A DNA stretch of 64,000 nucleotides from Paenibacillus sp. FSL M7-0420 (GCF_038002345.1 NZ_JBBOCJ010000001.1:5642001-5706000), one strand, 5' to 3'; counted from the stretch's first letter, positions 10,011-19,339 are shown. The notes: generated from the letters alone by a model not told the origin. Translations and numbers: made by a program.

Positions 10011-10844
10011 TCACTCCCCGCCCCAGCCATGGAACTCCGACCAGGAATTCAGCAGGAAGTTAAGAATAATGAAGCCGTACCCGGTAATCGCCCAGCGGGC
10101 CATGACGGTACCGCTTCGGCGGCCGGAGAATTTCAGCACAAGGTAAACGATGTAGACGCCCAGGCCCGTAAGTGTTGTCAGGACCTTCGTATCCTGAAAA
10201 AGCGGTGTCCGCCCTTCCGCGACAATCGACAGACCCGCCAGAATCAGCGAGGCCAGCAGCAGCGGAACTCCGGCCAGGATCGCCGTGTAGGAATATTTGT
10301 CCATCGTCTCCAGGCTGGGCAGCCTGCGGACACGGTCATCCCACTTCTTATTCTTCAGCTTCGTATGCAGGAATAGATACATTATCGCAAATACCGTCCC
10401 CAGTGTCAGTGCGGCAAAGCTCAGATTCGCCAAAATCACATGCATCGCCAGCCACCCGTGCACCGCACTCCAGCTCTGCAGCGTATGATCCTCCGCCGTC
10501 AGCCATACCCGGTTCAGCAGGAATACACTGAAGCCCGCCATGCTGAGCAGCAGGACGGTGAACTCGCCGCCGCGCGTATAGGCCACCGCAAACGAGGTGA
10601 CCACCATGCTGAAGGAGAACCAGAACAGGAAGTCGTAAGGCGTAAAGATCGGCAAGCCGCCCTCCTGGGAGAAGCGGATGGCCAGGCCCCCAAGCTGAAG
10701 CAGGCCGACAACAGCAAGAAGCCCTGTGCCCAGCCGCTTTCCGCCCGGATTGCGCCGAAGGCAATCCGAGAAAACAAACAGCAGGCTCAGGGCATATAGC
10801 AGCAGAGCGGCATCATATATTCCGTTCAGCAGCATGTGGCTCAC
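10011..10844 (-). CDS. hemX: HemX/CcsA-type membrane protein of the heme operon
   Basis: 277 residues with about eight hydrophobic segments, belonging to the CcsA/ResC-like cytochrome c assembly family. WLAMHVILANLSFAALTLG carries the histidine-containing helix of these proteins. In Bacillus, HemX sits beside hemA and lowers the level of glutamyl-tRNA reductase; the same adjacency is seen here. The start is GTG and overlaps the hemA stop by four bases (GTGA), showing translational coupling. Confidence 0.88.
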   Translation of the reverse strand: MSHMLLNGIYDAALLLYALSLLFVFSDCLRRNPGGKRLGTGLLAVVGLLQLGGLAIRFSQEGGLPIFTPYDFLFWFSFSMVVTSFAVAYTRGGEFTVLLLSMAGFSVFLLNRVWLTAEDHTLQSWSAVHGWLAMHVILANLSFAALTLGTVFAIMYLFLHTKLKNKKWDDRVRRLPSLETMDKYSYTAILAGVPLLLASLILAGLSIVAEGRTPLFQDTKVLTTLTGLGVYIVYLVLKFSGRRSGTVMARWAITGYGFIILNFLLNSWSEFHGWGGE

Positions 10845-12232
10845 CCGCCCAGCAGACCGGCTGGGGTAAGCACCGCTCCCGGCACACGGATCTCTCCGCC
10901 GGAGGGCCGTTCAGCAGAGCTGCGCTGAAGCGGTTCAACACTTTCACCGGCCGGACCTGCATCCAGCTGCTCCTGCAGGGCGAAGATTTGAGTGAAATAC
11001 TCCAGTGCTTCATTCCCTTGCTTGCCGCCGGACATCTCCTTGATCACATTGATCGGATCATGCATCATCTGGTTGACAATGCTCTTGGTCAGGCGGCGGA
11101 TCACCTTGCGCTGATGCTCATCCAGCTCAGGCAGCTTGTTGAACAGACTATCCATCGTGTCTTCATATATTCCGTTTGACTTGTCCTGCAGCGCACGGAT
11201 CACCGGTCTGACGCCCAGCGTCTTCAGCCATTGCTGGAAATCCGCCATCTCGCCTTCAATCATAACCTCGATCTTGGCAGCTTCACTGCGGCGCATCTCC
11301 AGGTTGCTCTCCACAATGCCCTCCAGATCATCGATATCATAGAGGAATACATCCGGTACACTGGCAGCAGCAGGGTCAATATCGCGCGGCACAGCAATGT
11401 CGATCATGAACAGCGGCCGTGAAGGGCGGCGCTTCATGCCCTCGGCTACCTGGGCAGCCGTCAGCACATAGCCGTCCGCACCCGTAGAGCTGATCACAAT
11501 ATCCACTTCATCCAGAGACTTCAGCGCCTCTTCAATCGTGCTGGGCTTACCCGAGAATTTCTCGGCCAGCTCGATAGCACGGGACAAGGTACGGTTGGCG
11601 ACAATCACTTCCGCCGCGCCGCTGCTGTACAGATGCTTCACCGTCAGCTCGCTCATTTTGCCGGCGCCGAGAATGAGCACTCTTTTGCCGGTGAACATGC
11701 CGAAGATGCGCTTCCCCAGCTCCACCGCCGCATAGCTGACCGACACCGCACTCTCGCCGATCGAGGTCTCACTATGCGCACGCTTGCCGAGCGTCACCGC
11801 CTGCTTGAACAGCCGGTTGAACCAGGTTCCGGTAACCCCTTCCGCCTGAGCCGTCAGGAAGGCACTGCGCACCTGACCCAGAATCTGCGTCTCGCCTATC
11901 ACCATTGAATCCAGACCGCAGGTGACACGCATCAGATGGGCAATCGCCTGCTCGTCTTCATATATATACATATGTTGCGTAAATACATCGCTTCTTACTC
12001 CGAACCACTGCTCCATGAAGCTGCGGATGAAATATCCGCACATATGAAGGCGGTCCACGACCACATAAATTTCCGTCCGGTTACAGGTGGCGACAACGAC
12101 CCCTTCCAGAACGCTCTTCGTCTGCAGCAGCTGATGAAGCGCAGCAGGCAGATCCTTCTCGGCAAAAGCGAACTGTTCCCTCACCTCTACGGGAGCCGTA
12201 CGGTAATTCAGGCCAACGACGACAATATGCAT
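10841..12232 (-). CDS. hemA: Glutamyl-tRNA reductase
   Basis: 463 residues. It reduces glutamyl-tRNA(Glu) with NADPH to glutamate-1-semialdehyde, the committed step of heme synthesis. The catalytic cysteine is Cys50 in VVATCNRTEIY. The NADPH-binding segment VLILGAGKMSELTVKHL and the helical dimerisation domain with a Gln/Glu-rich tail follow in the usual order. It is the first gene of the operon and is preceded by a good sigma-A promoter at 12335-12363. Confidence 0.96.
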   Translation of the reverse strand: MHIVVVGLNYRTAPVEVREQFAFAEKDLPAALHQLLQTKSVLEGVVVATCNRTEIYVVVDRLHMCGYFIRSFMEQWFGVRSDVFTQHMYIYEDEQAIAHLMRVTCGLDSMVIGETQILGQVRSAFLTAQAEGVTGTWFNRLFKQAVTLGKRAHSETSIGESAVSVSYAAVELGKRIFGMFTGKRVLILGAGKMSELTVKHLYSSGAAEVIVANRTLSRAIELAEKFSGKPSTIEEALKSLDEVDIVISSTGADGYVLTAAQVAEGMKRRPSRPLFMIDIAVPRDIDPAAASVPDVFLYDIDDLEGIVESNLEMRRSEAAKIEVMIEGEMADFQQWLKTLGVRPVIRALQDKSNGIYEDTMDSLFNKLPELDEHQRKVIRRLTKSIVNQMMHDPINVIKEMSGGKQGNEALEYFTQIFALQEQLDAGPAGESVEPLQRSSAERPSGGEIRVPGAVLTPAGLLGG

Positions 12233-12334
12233 CGCTTGTTCACCATCCTAATCTATATTCATTGGTGTAGGCACTGTTGCTGCTTATCAGCAGATATTAG
12301 AATCAATTTCACAAGATCCACGAACACTGTGTTA

Positions 12335-12363
12335 AGTATATCACATCAAAATACGGCTTTTAA
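12335..12363 (-). promoter_or_regulatory. Predicted sigma-A promoter of the heme operon
   Basis: On the minus strand TTAAAA (12363-12358), a 17-base spacer and TATACT (12340-12335) precede hemA by about 100 bases. Confidence 0.55.
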
Positions 12364-12450
12364 CAAAACCTTTGAACTATTTATGAATTGCAGATAATAA
12401 TTATTATAAACAAGTATTTAGGTCATGTAATATGACACAATAATGAAATA

Positions 12451-12479
12451 TTGACACACTTTATTACGGATGATAGCAT
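12451..12479 (+). promoter_or_regulatory. Predicted promoter of the riboswitch-purine operon
   Basis: TTGACA at 12451-12456, a 17-base spacer, and TAGCAT at 12474-12479. Transcription would begin about 95 bases before the riboswitch aptamer. Confidence 0.55.
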
Positions 12480-12580
12480 ATAACAAATGATCTGAGTTAA
12501 CTTTTATAACATCCATAGCAAAAATCGTCTGATTCCCCGTCCCTAAGTTAACACCGCGTCAGTTATCCCCCTTCAAACCT

Positions 12581-12652
12581 CTCTTGTATAAGCCCGTTAA
12601 TCCGGAACGGGCGTATCTACAGGCAACCGTAAATTGCCCCAGGCTACAAGAG
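12581..12652 (+). ncRNA. Purine (guanine-type) riboswitch aptamer
   Basis: P1 pairs CTCTTGTA (12581-12588) with TACAAGAG (12645-12652). P2 pairs GCCCGTT with AACGGGC around loop AATCCGG. J2/3 reads GTATCTAC against the consensus GTTTCTAC. P3 pairs GGCAA with TTGCC around the loop CCGTAAA, which is the canonical L3; the GG of L2 and CC of L3 can form the kissing pairs. The specificity base before TA in the 3' junction is C, as in guanine-class members. Three extra bases lie between P3 and that C, and one J2/3 base differs, so exact ligand choice is uncertain. The downstream genes are purine salvage and GMP synthesis. Confidence 0.9.
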
Positions 12653-12759
12653 GCCAGCCCCCCTGCTGGATGTATCAGCGTGAGCTCACGGGCGAAACCG
12701 TGCTTTTCTGCGCTGATGTATCCTGCTTTGGACTGCGCCTCCTTTAGCCTGGGGTTTTT
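12637..12759 (+). terminator. Riboswitch expression platform: long terminator overlapping the aptamer
   Basis: CCCCAGGCTA (12637-12646) pairs with TAGCCTGGGG (12745-12754), followed by TTTTT. Inside, GAGGC pairs with GCCTC, and a 13-bp stem joins GGATGTATCAGCG with CGCTGATGTATCC through two G-U pairs that only work in the plus-strand RNA. The 5' strand includes the 3' junction and P1 strand of the aptamer, so the terminator and the ligand-bound aptamer exclude each other. This predicts ligand-induced read-through (an ON switch). Confidence 0.7.
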
Positions 12760-12791
12760 GGCATCCATTATAATAGAAGGAGTGAGGGCAA

Positions 12792-13352
12792 ATGAGTGCT
12801 TCCTACGCAAGCTTAAGTGAATCGATCCGCAAGGCCAGAAATGTGAGGATCTACAAGAACAAGGACACCGCCTATGACTTTAAGCTCTACCCCTTCGGAG
12901 AACGCGGTACGTATATCGCCCCCGAGCTGATCCGTGAAATCACTCACAATCTGGCGGAAGCTGTAACGGAACAGTTTCCCGATTTTGATTACATTGTCTC
13001 CCCTGAACCCGGCGGTCATACCTGGGGGATGCTGGCTGCCTATAAGCTGATGAAGCCGATGAATATTCTGCGCCTCAGCACTGAGCTGTACGAGAATTAT
13101 GAGGTTAGTGTGAGACGCGAGACGGCGTATAATGAGAATTATATTTATTTTGACGGCTTCTCCGCCGGTGACCGGGTACTGCTGCTGGATGATGTGATCA
13201 GTTCCGGCGCTACGATCCGCTGTATTGCTGCTCAGTTGTCCGTGATGGGCATAGAGCTTGTCGGCGTGCAGGCGATTCTGGCCAAAGGGGAGCATTACAA
13301 GCAACTGGAAGCGGACATTGGAGTACCCGTCAGATTTCTGTCCCAGGTATGA
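12792..13352 (+). CDS. Purine phosphoribosyltransferase (adenine PRTase-like)
   Basis: 186 residues. VLLLDDVISSGATIR is the PRPP-binding motif of type-I phosphoribosyltransferases, and the N-terminal part with IVSPEPGGHTWGM matches the apt/xpt-like group. It would join a purine base to PRPP to give the nucleotide. A strong GAAGGAGTGA site precedes the ATG. It is the first gene after the guanine-type riboswitch and is 32 bases from the IMP dehydrogenase gene. Base specificity cannot be read from the sequence; the riboswitch and operon favour purine salvage. Confidence 0.85.
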   Translation: MSASYASLSESIRKARNVRIYKNKDTAYDFKLYPFGERGTYIAPELIREITHNLAEAVTEQFPDFDYIVSPEPGGHTWGMLAAYKLMKPMNILRLSTELYENYEVSVRRETAYNENYIYFDGFSAGDRVLLLDDVISSGATIRCIAAQLSVMGIELVGVQAILAKGEHYKQLEADIGVPVRFLSQV

Positions 13353-13384
13353 TTTGTAAAAAAATAGCAGGGGAGTGACAAGCC

Positions 13385-14899
13385 ATGGCTTTTTATTACG
13401 AGCAGCCTTCAAGAACCTTCAGTGAGTTCCTGCTGGTACCCAGCCTGACCACCAAAGATTGCATTCCCGGAAATGTGGATCTTAGCACACCAGTAACCAA
13501 ATTCCGCCGGGGAGAGACCCCAGCACTGACCATGAACCTCCCCGTGACTTCGGCGGTAATGCAGGCGGTATCCGACCACAACATGGCGATTGCGCTGGCC
13601 AAAAGCGGGGGCATCTCCTTCATCTACGGCTCCCAGTCCATCGGCCAGCAGGTCGAAATGGTCCGCCGGGTCAAAAAGTTCAAAGCAGGATTCGTCCTCA
13701 GCGACTCCAACCTGCGCCCGGAAGATACGCTTCAGGATGTGCTGGCGCTGAAGGCGCGCAGCGGCCACTCCACCATTGCGATCACAGACAACGGGGAACC
13801 GACAGGCAGACTGATGGGCATCGTCACCAGCCGGGATTACCGCGAGAACCGCCTCCCGCCGGATTGCCCGATTACAGAGTTCATGACCCCGCTTGCTTCG
13901 CTGATCTACGCCGAAGAAGGGATCACGCTGACAGAAGCGAATGACATGATCTGGGATCATAAGCTGAACTGCCTGCCGATTGTGAATGCCAGCGGCCATC
14001 TCGTCCATTTGGTCTTCCGCAAGGATTATGACAGCCATCAGGAGTATCCGCTGGAGCTGCATGACGACAACAAGCAGCTCATTGTAGGCGCAGGAATCAA
14101 TTCGCGGGATTATAAGGAGCGTGTGCCAGCACTGGTGGAAGCGGGGGCAGATATCCTGTGCATCGATTCTTCTGACGGGTATTCGGAGTGGCAGGCGGAG
14201 ACCATCCATTATATTAAGGATACTTTCGGGGAGAGTGTGAAGGTTGGCGCGGGCAATGTTGTTGACAAGGAAGGGTTCCTGTACCTGGTGGAAGCCGGGG
14301 CGGATTTCATCAAAGTCGGCATCGGCGGCGGCTCCATCTGTATTACCCGCGAGCAAAAAGGGATCGGCCGGGGGCAGGCCTCCTCTGTCATCGAAGTGGC
14401 GGCGGCCCGCCAGGAATATTACGAGCAGACCGGTATCTATGTCCCGATCTGCTCGGACGGCGGGATTGTCCATGATTATCATATTGTGCTGGCGCTGGCG
14501 ATGGGCGCTGACTTCGTGATGCTTGGCCGCTATTTTGCCAGATTCGATGAGAGCCCCGGACGTAAGCTGCTGGTCGGCGGGAACTTCGTGAAGGAATATT
14601 GGGGCGAAGGCTCCAGCCGTGCCCGCAACTGGCAGCGTTATGACTTCGGCAACACCGATAAGGAGAGCAAACTTGAGTTCGAGGAGGGCGTGGATTCCTT
14701 CATTCCCTATGCCGGGCGGCTGAAGGATAATCTGGATCTCAGCATCAGCAAAATCAAGTCCACCATGTGCAATTGCGGCTCGCTGACCATCCCGGAATTA
14801 CAGCAGAAGGCCAAGATTACCCTGGTCTCCTCGACAACGATCTTTGAAGGAGGCGCACATGATGTTATGCTTAAGGAAAAGGATAGATCCTCCTCGTGA
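13385..14899 (+). CDS. guaB: IMP dehydrogenase, atypical active-site loop
   Basis: 504 residues. It oxidises IMP to XMP with NAD, the first step to GMP. Two CBS domains (about 100-220) interrupt the TIM barrel in the usual place. The catalytic cysteine is Cys319 in [20 protein letters not shown]. The common bacterial loop is GPGSICTTR; this GGG...[12 protein letters not shown] form resembles the loop of kinetoplastid-type IMP dehydrogenases. A paralogous, more typical guaB may exist elsewhere in the genome. AGGGGAG precedes the ATG; the gene lies between two phosphoribosyltransferase genes under the riboswitch. Confidence 0.92.
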   Translation: MAFYYEQPSRTFSEFLLVPSLTTKDCIPGNVDLSTPVTKFRRGETPALTMNLPVTSAVMQAVSDHNMAIALAKSGGISFIYGSQSIGQQVEMVRRVKKFKAGFVLSDSNLRPEDTLQDVLALKARSGHSTIAITDNGEPTGRLMGIVTSRDYRENRLPPDCPITEFMTPLASLIYAEEGITLTEANDMIWDHKLNCLPIVNASGHLVHLVFRKDYDSHQEYPLELHDDNKQLIVGAGINSRDYKERVPALVEAGADILCIDSSDGYSEWQAETIHYIKDTFGESVKVGAGNVVDKEGFLYLVEAGADFIKVGIGGGSICITREQKGIGRGQASSVIEVAAARQEYYEQTGIYVPICSDGGIVHDYHIVLALAMGADFVMLGRYFARFDESPGRKLLVGGNFVKEYWGEGSSRARNWQRYDFGNTDKESKLEFEEGVDSFIPYAGRLKDNLDLSISKIKSTMCNCGSLTIPELQQKAKITLVSSTTIFEGGAHDVMLKEKDRSSS

Positions 14900-14929
14900 T
14901 CACATCCTAATCCATAAGGAGCGTCAACC

Positions 14930-15457
14930 ATGACCCAAATTACCAAAGTTCTGGTCAGCAAGGACCAACTGCAGCAGCGAGTACAGGAACTGGGCGCTGA
15001 AATATCGCGCGATTACGAAGGCAAGGAGCTGGTGCTTATCGGCATTCTTAAGGGCGGGGCCGTCTTCATGTCTGATCTGATGCGTGAGATCACCTTTCCG
15101 GTCGGCGTCGACTATATGTCGGTGTCCAGCTACGGGGCAAGCTCTACCTCCTCCGGCGTCATTACGATCAAGAAGGATATCGACATGGATATCCGCGGCA
15201 AGCATATCCTGCTGGTCGAGGATCTGATCGACACCGGCCTGACGCTTCAGCATCTGAAGGAGCTGTTCGCCCTGCGCGAGGCGGCAAGCGTGCGTATCTG
15301 CACCATCCTCAGCAAGCCTTCCCGCCGCCTCGTCGATGTTCCCATTGACTACAGCGGGATTGATATCCCCGACGAATTTGTTGTCGGCTACGGTCTCGAC
15401 TACGCCGAGCAGTACCGCAATCTGCCGGAGGTCTGGATCGTCGAGACCGGGGACTAG
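14930..15457 (+). CDS. hpt: Hypoxanthine(-guanine) phosphoribosyltransferase
   Basis: 175 residues. It converts hypoxanthine or guanine plus PRPP to IMP or GMP. LVEDLIDTGLTLQHL is the PRPP motif, LIGILKGGAVFMSDLMR the N-terminal loop and VGYGLDYAEQYRNLP the typical C-terminal signature of bacterial HPRT. AAGGAGCG precedes the ATG. It is the last gene of the riboswitch operon and is followed 17 bases later by a strong terminator. Confidence 0.96.
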   Translation: MTQITKVLVSKDQLQQRVQELGAEISRDYEGKELVLIGILKGGAVFMSDLMREITFPVGVDYMSVSSYGASSTSSGVITIKKDIDMDIRGKHILLVEDLIDTGLTLQHLKELFALREAASVRICTILSKPSRRLVDVPIDYSGIDIPDEFVVGYGLDYAEQYRNLPEVWIVETGD

Positions 15458-15474
15458 GATGAATAAGCAAGCAG

Positions 15475-15502
15475 AAGGGAGCGCCATTCACGGCGCTCCC
15501 TT
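15475..15502 (+). terminator. Rho-independent terminator after hpt
   Basis: An 11-bp GC-rich stem, AAGGGAGCGCC with GGCGCTCCCTT around ATTCAC, runs into TTT. It also lies 16 bases beyond the stop of the convergent mannanase gene. Confidence 0.85.
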
Positions 15503-15518
15503 TGTACTGCAGCGGCCT

Positions 15519-17087
15519 TCAAAGCCCGCTCAGCAAATCAATGTTCAGATAATTCGTATTTCCGAGCGCACTGTTATACCCGAGTTGAATGGTGTTCGAG
15601 CCTGCGTTCAGCGGGATCGTGACGGATACCGTTCCGTAGGTGCTCCAGCTGGAGGTGGAATTGAACACCAGATTGGAGGTAGTAACCACGCCGTTCACTT
15701 TCACGTAGCGGGAAGCATTGCCTGCCGCCGCCGCGTAGCGGAAGGTGACAGTTCTGGTTCCTGCCGCATTCTGGTTGACATAGAAATCAATGGAGGTGCC
15801 GCTTGTGTTCCAGCCCCCGACATACCCTCTTCCGGTAAAGCCGGCATTAGTGCTCTCATTGATCATCCCGCCTCCGCCGACCAGCGTCCGCGCGGCATTC
15901 TCCGCTTCATAAGCCCCGTTGCCCGCAATGTACCCGGTGTAGCCGTCAGCGGGAACGAGCTGCAGAATGGAAGCGCCCGCAGCAGCGGCCAGGCTCTGCA
16001 CATAGGAAGTGCCCGTATTACGCAGCCAGTCGCTGCCGATGATTCCGTCGCTCATGCGGCGGTGATTCCAGGCCTGCGTTGCATTCTGCTGAAGAAAGCT
16101 TAAGTATTGCGGCTGTCCGCCCAGCGTACGGAGACGGTTCAGGTTGCGGGCAAAGACCATTTTAAAGCCCGCAGCATCATTCTCCCCTTCATACAACAGT
16201 GTCTGGGCGGAAACCATTTTATTAACGGCATACCCGGCTGCATTGTTGGCATCCGTTAGGTAGGCGGAAGCTCCGGTAGCCTGATACAGGGACACAGCCG
16301 CCCCCAGGAACGTTCCGTAATTGTAAGTGAAATCCCAATCCTTAATGAGACCGCTGCCCGCACCTTCAATATGATCGTTGATTTTGCTGCCATTAACCAA
16401 GGTAGCCTTGGTCCAACTATAGATTTGAGTAGCCTTGGTCAGATACGCAGGATCATTGTAGGCACTATACAGCTTGACTGCGGTCATGACCATCGGGGCA
16501 TTCGTGGCCATATTCTTCTGGGCGTTGGCCTGGCCCGGGACATGGGCGTCCCTTCTCCACCAGATCCCGCCGCCGTATGTGCTGTCCCTTTCGCTGTAGA
16601 TTTGGCCAAACAGGAAGCTGGCACGGTTCAGATACTCCGTAGTTCCCGTCAGTTCATAGGCTCTTGCGCAGGCCAGCGCCCACCAGCCCAGGTCATCGTT
16701 GAACGGATTCGTCATCATATCCGGGTATTTGGCGTTGAATCCGGTGTAGATCTCATCGATCATCGTGCGGTAGACATTGCTGCCCGTGCGCTCGTAGGCA
16801 TCCATTACGGTCTCCCAGAGCTGTGCCTCCCACCAGAAATCGGTGTAGAGTCCCCCGTTCGGCCCGTGAGCATGTTCAGAATGAATCAGATGATCACTGT
16901 TGGTATAGAAGTATTTGGCGGAAGAATCATAGAATACTTGCACAAATGAGTTCATTGCAGCATCAGCGTTAGAGACGGTGAATGCCTCTGCCGTACCTCG
17001 TGCACTGGGAGACGGCACAGACACAGACAGAGACAGGGACAACAGACAGAGAACAGCGGCACTCCTTATTTTCTTCCAGGTGAACAT
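15519..17087 (-). CDS. Secreted GH76 endo-alpha-1,6-mannanase with C-terminal carbohydrate-binding module
   Basis: 522 residues. A signal peptide (about 1-30) is followed by a GH76 catalytic domain with the adjacent acidic pair in NPFNDDLGWW (Asp131-Asp132), the catalytic signature of family 76. From about residue 390 a CBM6/35-like beta-sandwich begins (YEAENAART, ... FTGRGYVGGWN, ... YLNIDLLSG). It would cut alpha-1,6-mannan backbones, such as debranched yeast mannan, outside the cell. It is the last gene of the mannan operon, 56 bases after a cytosolic GH76 paralogue. Confidence 0.88.
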   Translation of the reverse strand: MFTWKKIRSAAVLCLLSLSLSVSVPSPSARGTAEAFTVSNADAAMNSFVQVFYDSSAKYFYTNSDHLIHSEHAHGPNGGLYTDFWWEAQLWETVMDAYERTGSNVYRTMIDEIYTGFNAKYPDMMTNPFNDDLGWWALACARAYELTGTTEYLNRASFLFGQIYSERDSTYGGGIWWRRDAHVPGQANAQKNMATNAPMVMTAVKLYSAYNDPAYLTKATQIYSWTKATLVNGSKINDHIEGAGSGLIKDWDFTYNYGTFLGAAVSLYQATGASAYLTDANNAAGYAVNKMVSAQTLLYEGENDAAGFKMVFARNLNRLRTLGGQPQYLSFLQQNATQAWNHRRMSDGIIGSDWLRNTGTSYVQSLAAAAGASILQLVPADGYTGYIAGNGAYEAENAARTLVGGGGMINESTNAGFTGRGYVGGWNTSGTSIDFYVNQNAAGTRTVTFRYAAAAGNASRYVKVNGVVTTSNLVFNSTSSWSTYGTVSVTIPLNAGSNTIQLGYNSALGNTNYLNIDLLSGL

Positions 17088-17143
17088 TTCCGGATACCCC
17101 CTTCATTTGTACATCCAGTCCGTAACCGTCAGGCGGCAGCGGG

Positions 17144-18202
17144 CTAATGCTTAAGCTTGGCTACTCCCTCCAGCAGCATCAGACCGCTGAGCTGTACACT
17201 GAGCTGTACCGGCAGCCCGGGAACCTGCTCCCAAGAGGGTCCGCACAGCCCCAGCGTCCGGTCCAGCCCTTGCGCCCATAGCGTCCGGGCATTGGCCAAT
17301 ATAACTTCACGGACCCGGTCATTTCCGGGGAAATGCTGCTCCAGCTGTACCAGATAGCGGATCAGAATTCCCTTGAACAATCCGGTGTCGTCAATCCCTT
17401 CATCCGGCAGCAGCAGCGATTCAGAATGGCATAAGCGGTCTAAGCAGGCCTCAGCGGTCCGGCGGGCATCTGCGGCATAGCCGGAATCGCCGGTGACACG
17501 GCAGAGCTCTATTCCCGCTCCTATGAATACTCCCTGATAGTAAGTGAATTCCCAGTCGTAATCTATCTGCCCATCCCCCTGCCGGTTCATTCCATCCCAT
17601 ACGAATCCGGTGTCCGGGTCCACCAGATTGGCCTGGTTCCAGCGGTAAATCCGGATCGCCCAGTTCAAATCCTCCTCCTGTCCACGCAGCGAGTATAGGC
17701 GGGCGGCCAGAATAGCGGCCGGGGCATTCGCCGGAGTGTTCTTATAATCCAGCTGATCCTTTTTCCAGGCCATGCCGCCCCCGCAGTGCTCATTCCAGGC
17801 CGTCTGAATATCCGCCCATAATTCAAGGACAGCACTCAGATATTCCGCTTCGCCGGTAGCCTGATACGCCCGCAGCAGCGCAAGGGCGGTCCATTCCATA
17901 TCATCATAATAATTATGCTTGAACGTCCCGCCGTTATAGGCGTGCAAGCTGCGGCTCAGACTGCGGATGCGTTCGGCATACCTGGAATCCCGCGTCCTTT
18001 CGTAAGCATCGGTCAGAACATCAATGACATGAGCCTGCCACCAGTAGTAGAAATTGTCGCCTGCCCTGCTGTATTCCTGCGGATACCATTGGTTCATTAT
18101 TCCGCTGTCTGCATTATAGTAATGCTCCCACAGGGAGTCCTGGAACGAGTCGGCGCGCGCCGCCCAGTTCTCTGCCAGTGATGTCCCGTTAGAATGATCC
18201 AT
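17144..18202 (-). CDS. Cytosolic GH76 family protein (first copy)
   Basis: 352 residues from the start MDHSNGTSL, chosen because GGGGAGGAG lies six bases upstream; longer in-frame starts would overlap the previous gene. The (alpha/alpha)6-barrel GH76 acidic pair is in NYYDDMEWTALALLRAYQATG-like sequence. There is no signal peptide or membrane segment, so it should act in the cytosol, presumably on imported alpha-1,6-manno-oligosaccharides. It is about as long as one catalytic domain and clearly a paralogue of the next gene upstream (shared GGGxAWKKxQLDYKNTPANAP block). Confidence 0.85.
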   Translation of the reverse strand: MDHSNGTSLAENWAARADSFQDSLWEHYYNADSGIMNQWYPQEYSRAGDNFYYWWQAHVIDVLTDAYERTRDSRYAERIRSLSRSLHAYNGGTFKHNYYDDMEWTALALLRAYQATGEAEYLSAVLELWADIQTAWNEHCGGGMAWKKDQLDYKNTPANAPAAILAARLYSLRGQEEDLNWAIRIYRWNQANLVDPDTGFVWDGMNRQGDGQIDYDWEFTYYQGVFIGAGIELCRVTGDSGYAADARRTAEACLDRLCHSESLLLPDEGIDDTGLFKGILIRYLVQLEQHFPGNDRVREVILANARTLWAQGLDRTLGLCGPSWEQVPGLPVQLSVQLSGLMLLEGVAKLKH

Positions 18203-18218
18203 AAGCCAGCTCCTCCCC

Positions 18219-19295
18219 TTAAAATGAGGCTCGGGCATTCGCCTGCCCCTTCCCTGCAAGCACAACCATCCGCTCCAGCAGCTTGATTCCGCTGAGCTGG
18301 GTGCTCAATTGCACAGTGTCCGAAGGTGCCTTCGTCCAATCGGGTCCGAACAGCACCCGGTCCGCCGCCTTCCCTTGGTCCCACAGCAGCTCTGCGTTAC
18401 TGCGCAGAAAAGCCCCGGCAGCTCCATCTGCCTGACCGGCCTGTGCCAGTTCTGCCGCATAGCGGACCAGAATGCCCTTGAAGAGACCGGCATCACCGCC
18501 GCCCTCCTCCGGGAGCACGCCGCTATTCGGGCCAGCCAGTTCCTTGACCGCTGCGCCGAACGTGCGCCGGGCCTCCTCCAGATAGTCACGGCTCCCGGTA
18601 ACCCGGTACAGCTCGATAGCCGCACCGATATAAACACCCTGATTGTACGTATATTTCCAATCCTTATCGATCCTGCCGTCACCGGTACGGTTCATTCCAT
18701 CCCAGACGAAGCCCGTCTCCGGGTCCACCAGATGGGACTGCTGCCAGTTATACAGCGTATGTGCCCACTCCAGGTCCTGCGGATCTCCAAAGGCCTGATA
18801 CAGACGGGCGGCAAGGATAGCAGCCGGTGCATTAGCCGGGGTGTTCTTGTAATCCAGCTGCGATTTCTGCCAGGCGATACCGCCCCCTGAATGGCTGTTC
18901 CAGCCGGTTCTGATATCCGTCCAGAGGATAAGAACCGTTTCTTTGTAGAGCTCATTTCCGGTTGCCTGATACGCGCGAAGCCAGGCCAAGGCCATCCACT
19001 CCATGTCGTCGTACAGCTCATTGGGCCACACGCCGCCGTTGCGGCGGAGCAGTCCAGCATGTAGAGCGGTCAGTCGTTCGCGGTACATAGCAGCCCCAGT
19101 CCGCAGCAGGCCGTCCACCAGCACATCCACGGCATGGGCCATCCACCAATAATGAAAGACCGTATTACATGCGCCTTCCGGACAAGGTGTCTCAATGTCA
19201 TACATTCCGATGGCTTCGTTCCAGAAGCATTCATCCAGCGCTTCCTGCGCCGAGTCCGCCCGTTCCGTCCATTGTTCAAGCTCTATTTGCTTCAT
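18219..19295 (-). CDS. Cytosolic GH76 family protein (second copy)
   Basis: 358 residues from MKQIELEQW, preceded by GGGGAGAG. The acidic pair is in ELYDDMEWMALAW and the block GGGIAWQKSQLDYKNTPANAP is shared with its neighbour, pointing to a tandem duplication. No signal peptide. It is 44 bases after the permease gene and 16 bases before the next GH76 gene, inside one operon. Its job is inferred as internal cleavage of imported mannan fragments, complementing the GH125 exo-enzyme. Confidence 0.85.
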   Translation of the reverse strand: MKQIELEQWTERADSAQEALDECFWNEAIGMYDIETPCPEGACNTVFHYWWMAHAVDVLVDGLLRTGAAMYRERLTALHAGLLRRNGGVWPNELYDDMEWMALAWLRAYQATGNELYKETVLILWTDIRTGWNSHSGGGIAWQKSQLDYKNTPANAPAAILAARLYQAFGDPQDLEWAHTLYNWQQSHLVDPETGFVWDGMNRTGDGRIDKDWKYTYNQGVYIGAAIELYRVTGSRDYLEEARRTFGAAVKELAGPNSGVLPEEGGGDAGLFKGILVRYAAELAQAGQADGAAGAFLRSNAELLWDQGKAADRVLFGPDWTKAPSDTVQLSTQLSGIKLLERMVVLAGKGQANARASF

Positions 19296-19339
19296 ATGGT
19301 GTCTCTCTCCCCGTAAATGATTTGCCATCGGCAGCTGAC

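Noticed and set aside
9076..10146. Plus-strand frame of 356 codons
   Set aside because: It runs antisense through the precorrin-2 dehydrogenase-type gene and the 77-bp array; no start signal.
12537..12560. ACACCGCG resembling a T-box
   Set aside because: The T-box core GGTGGNACCGCG is not complete and the downstream genes are not tRNA- or amino-acid-related.
12746..12774. TATAAT at 12769-12774 as a promoter just before the phosphoribosyltransferase gene
   Set aside because: No -35 box lies at a suitable distance; the position is occupied by the terminator stem.
12559..12820. Overlapping short frames on both strands in front of the purine operon
   Set aside because: They are produced by the self-complementary riboswitch and terminator sequence.
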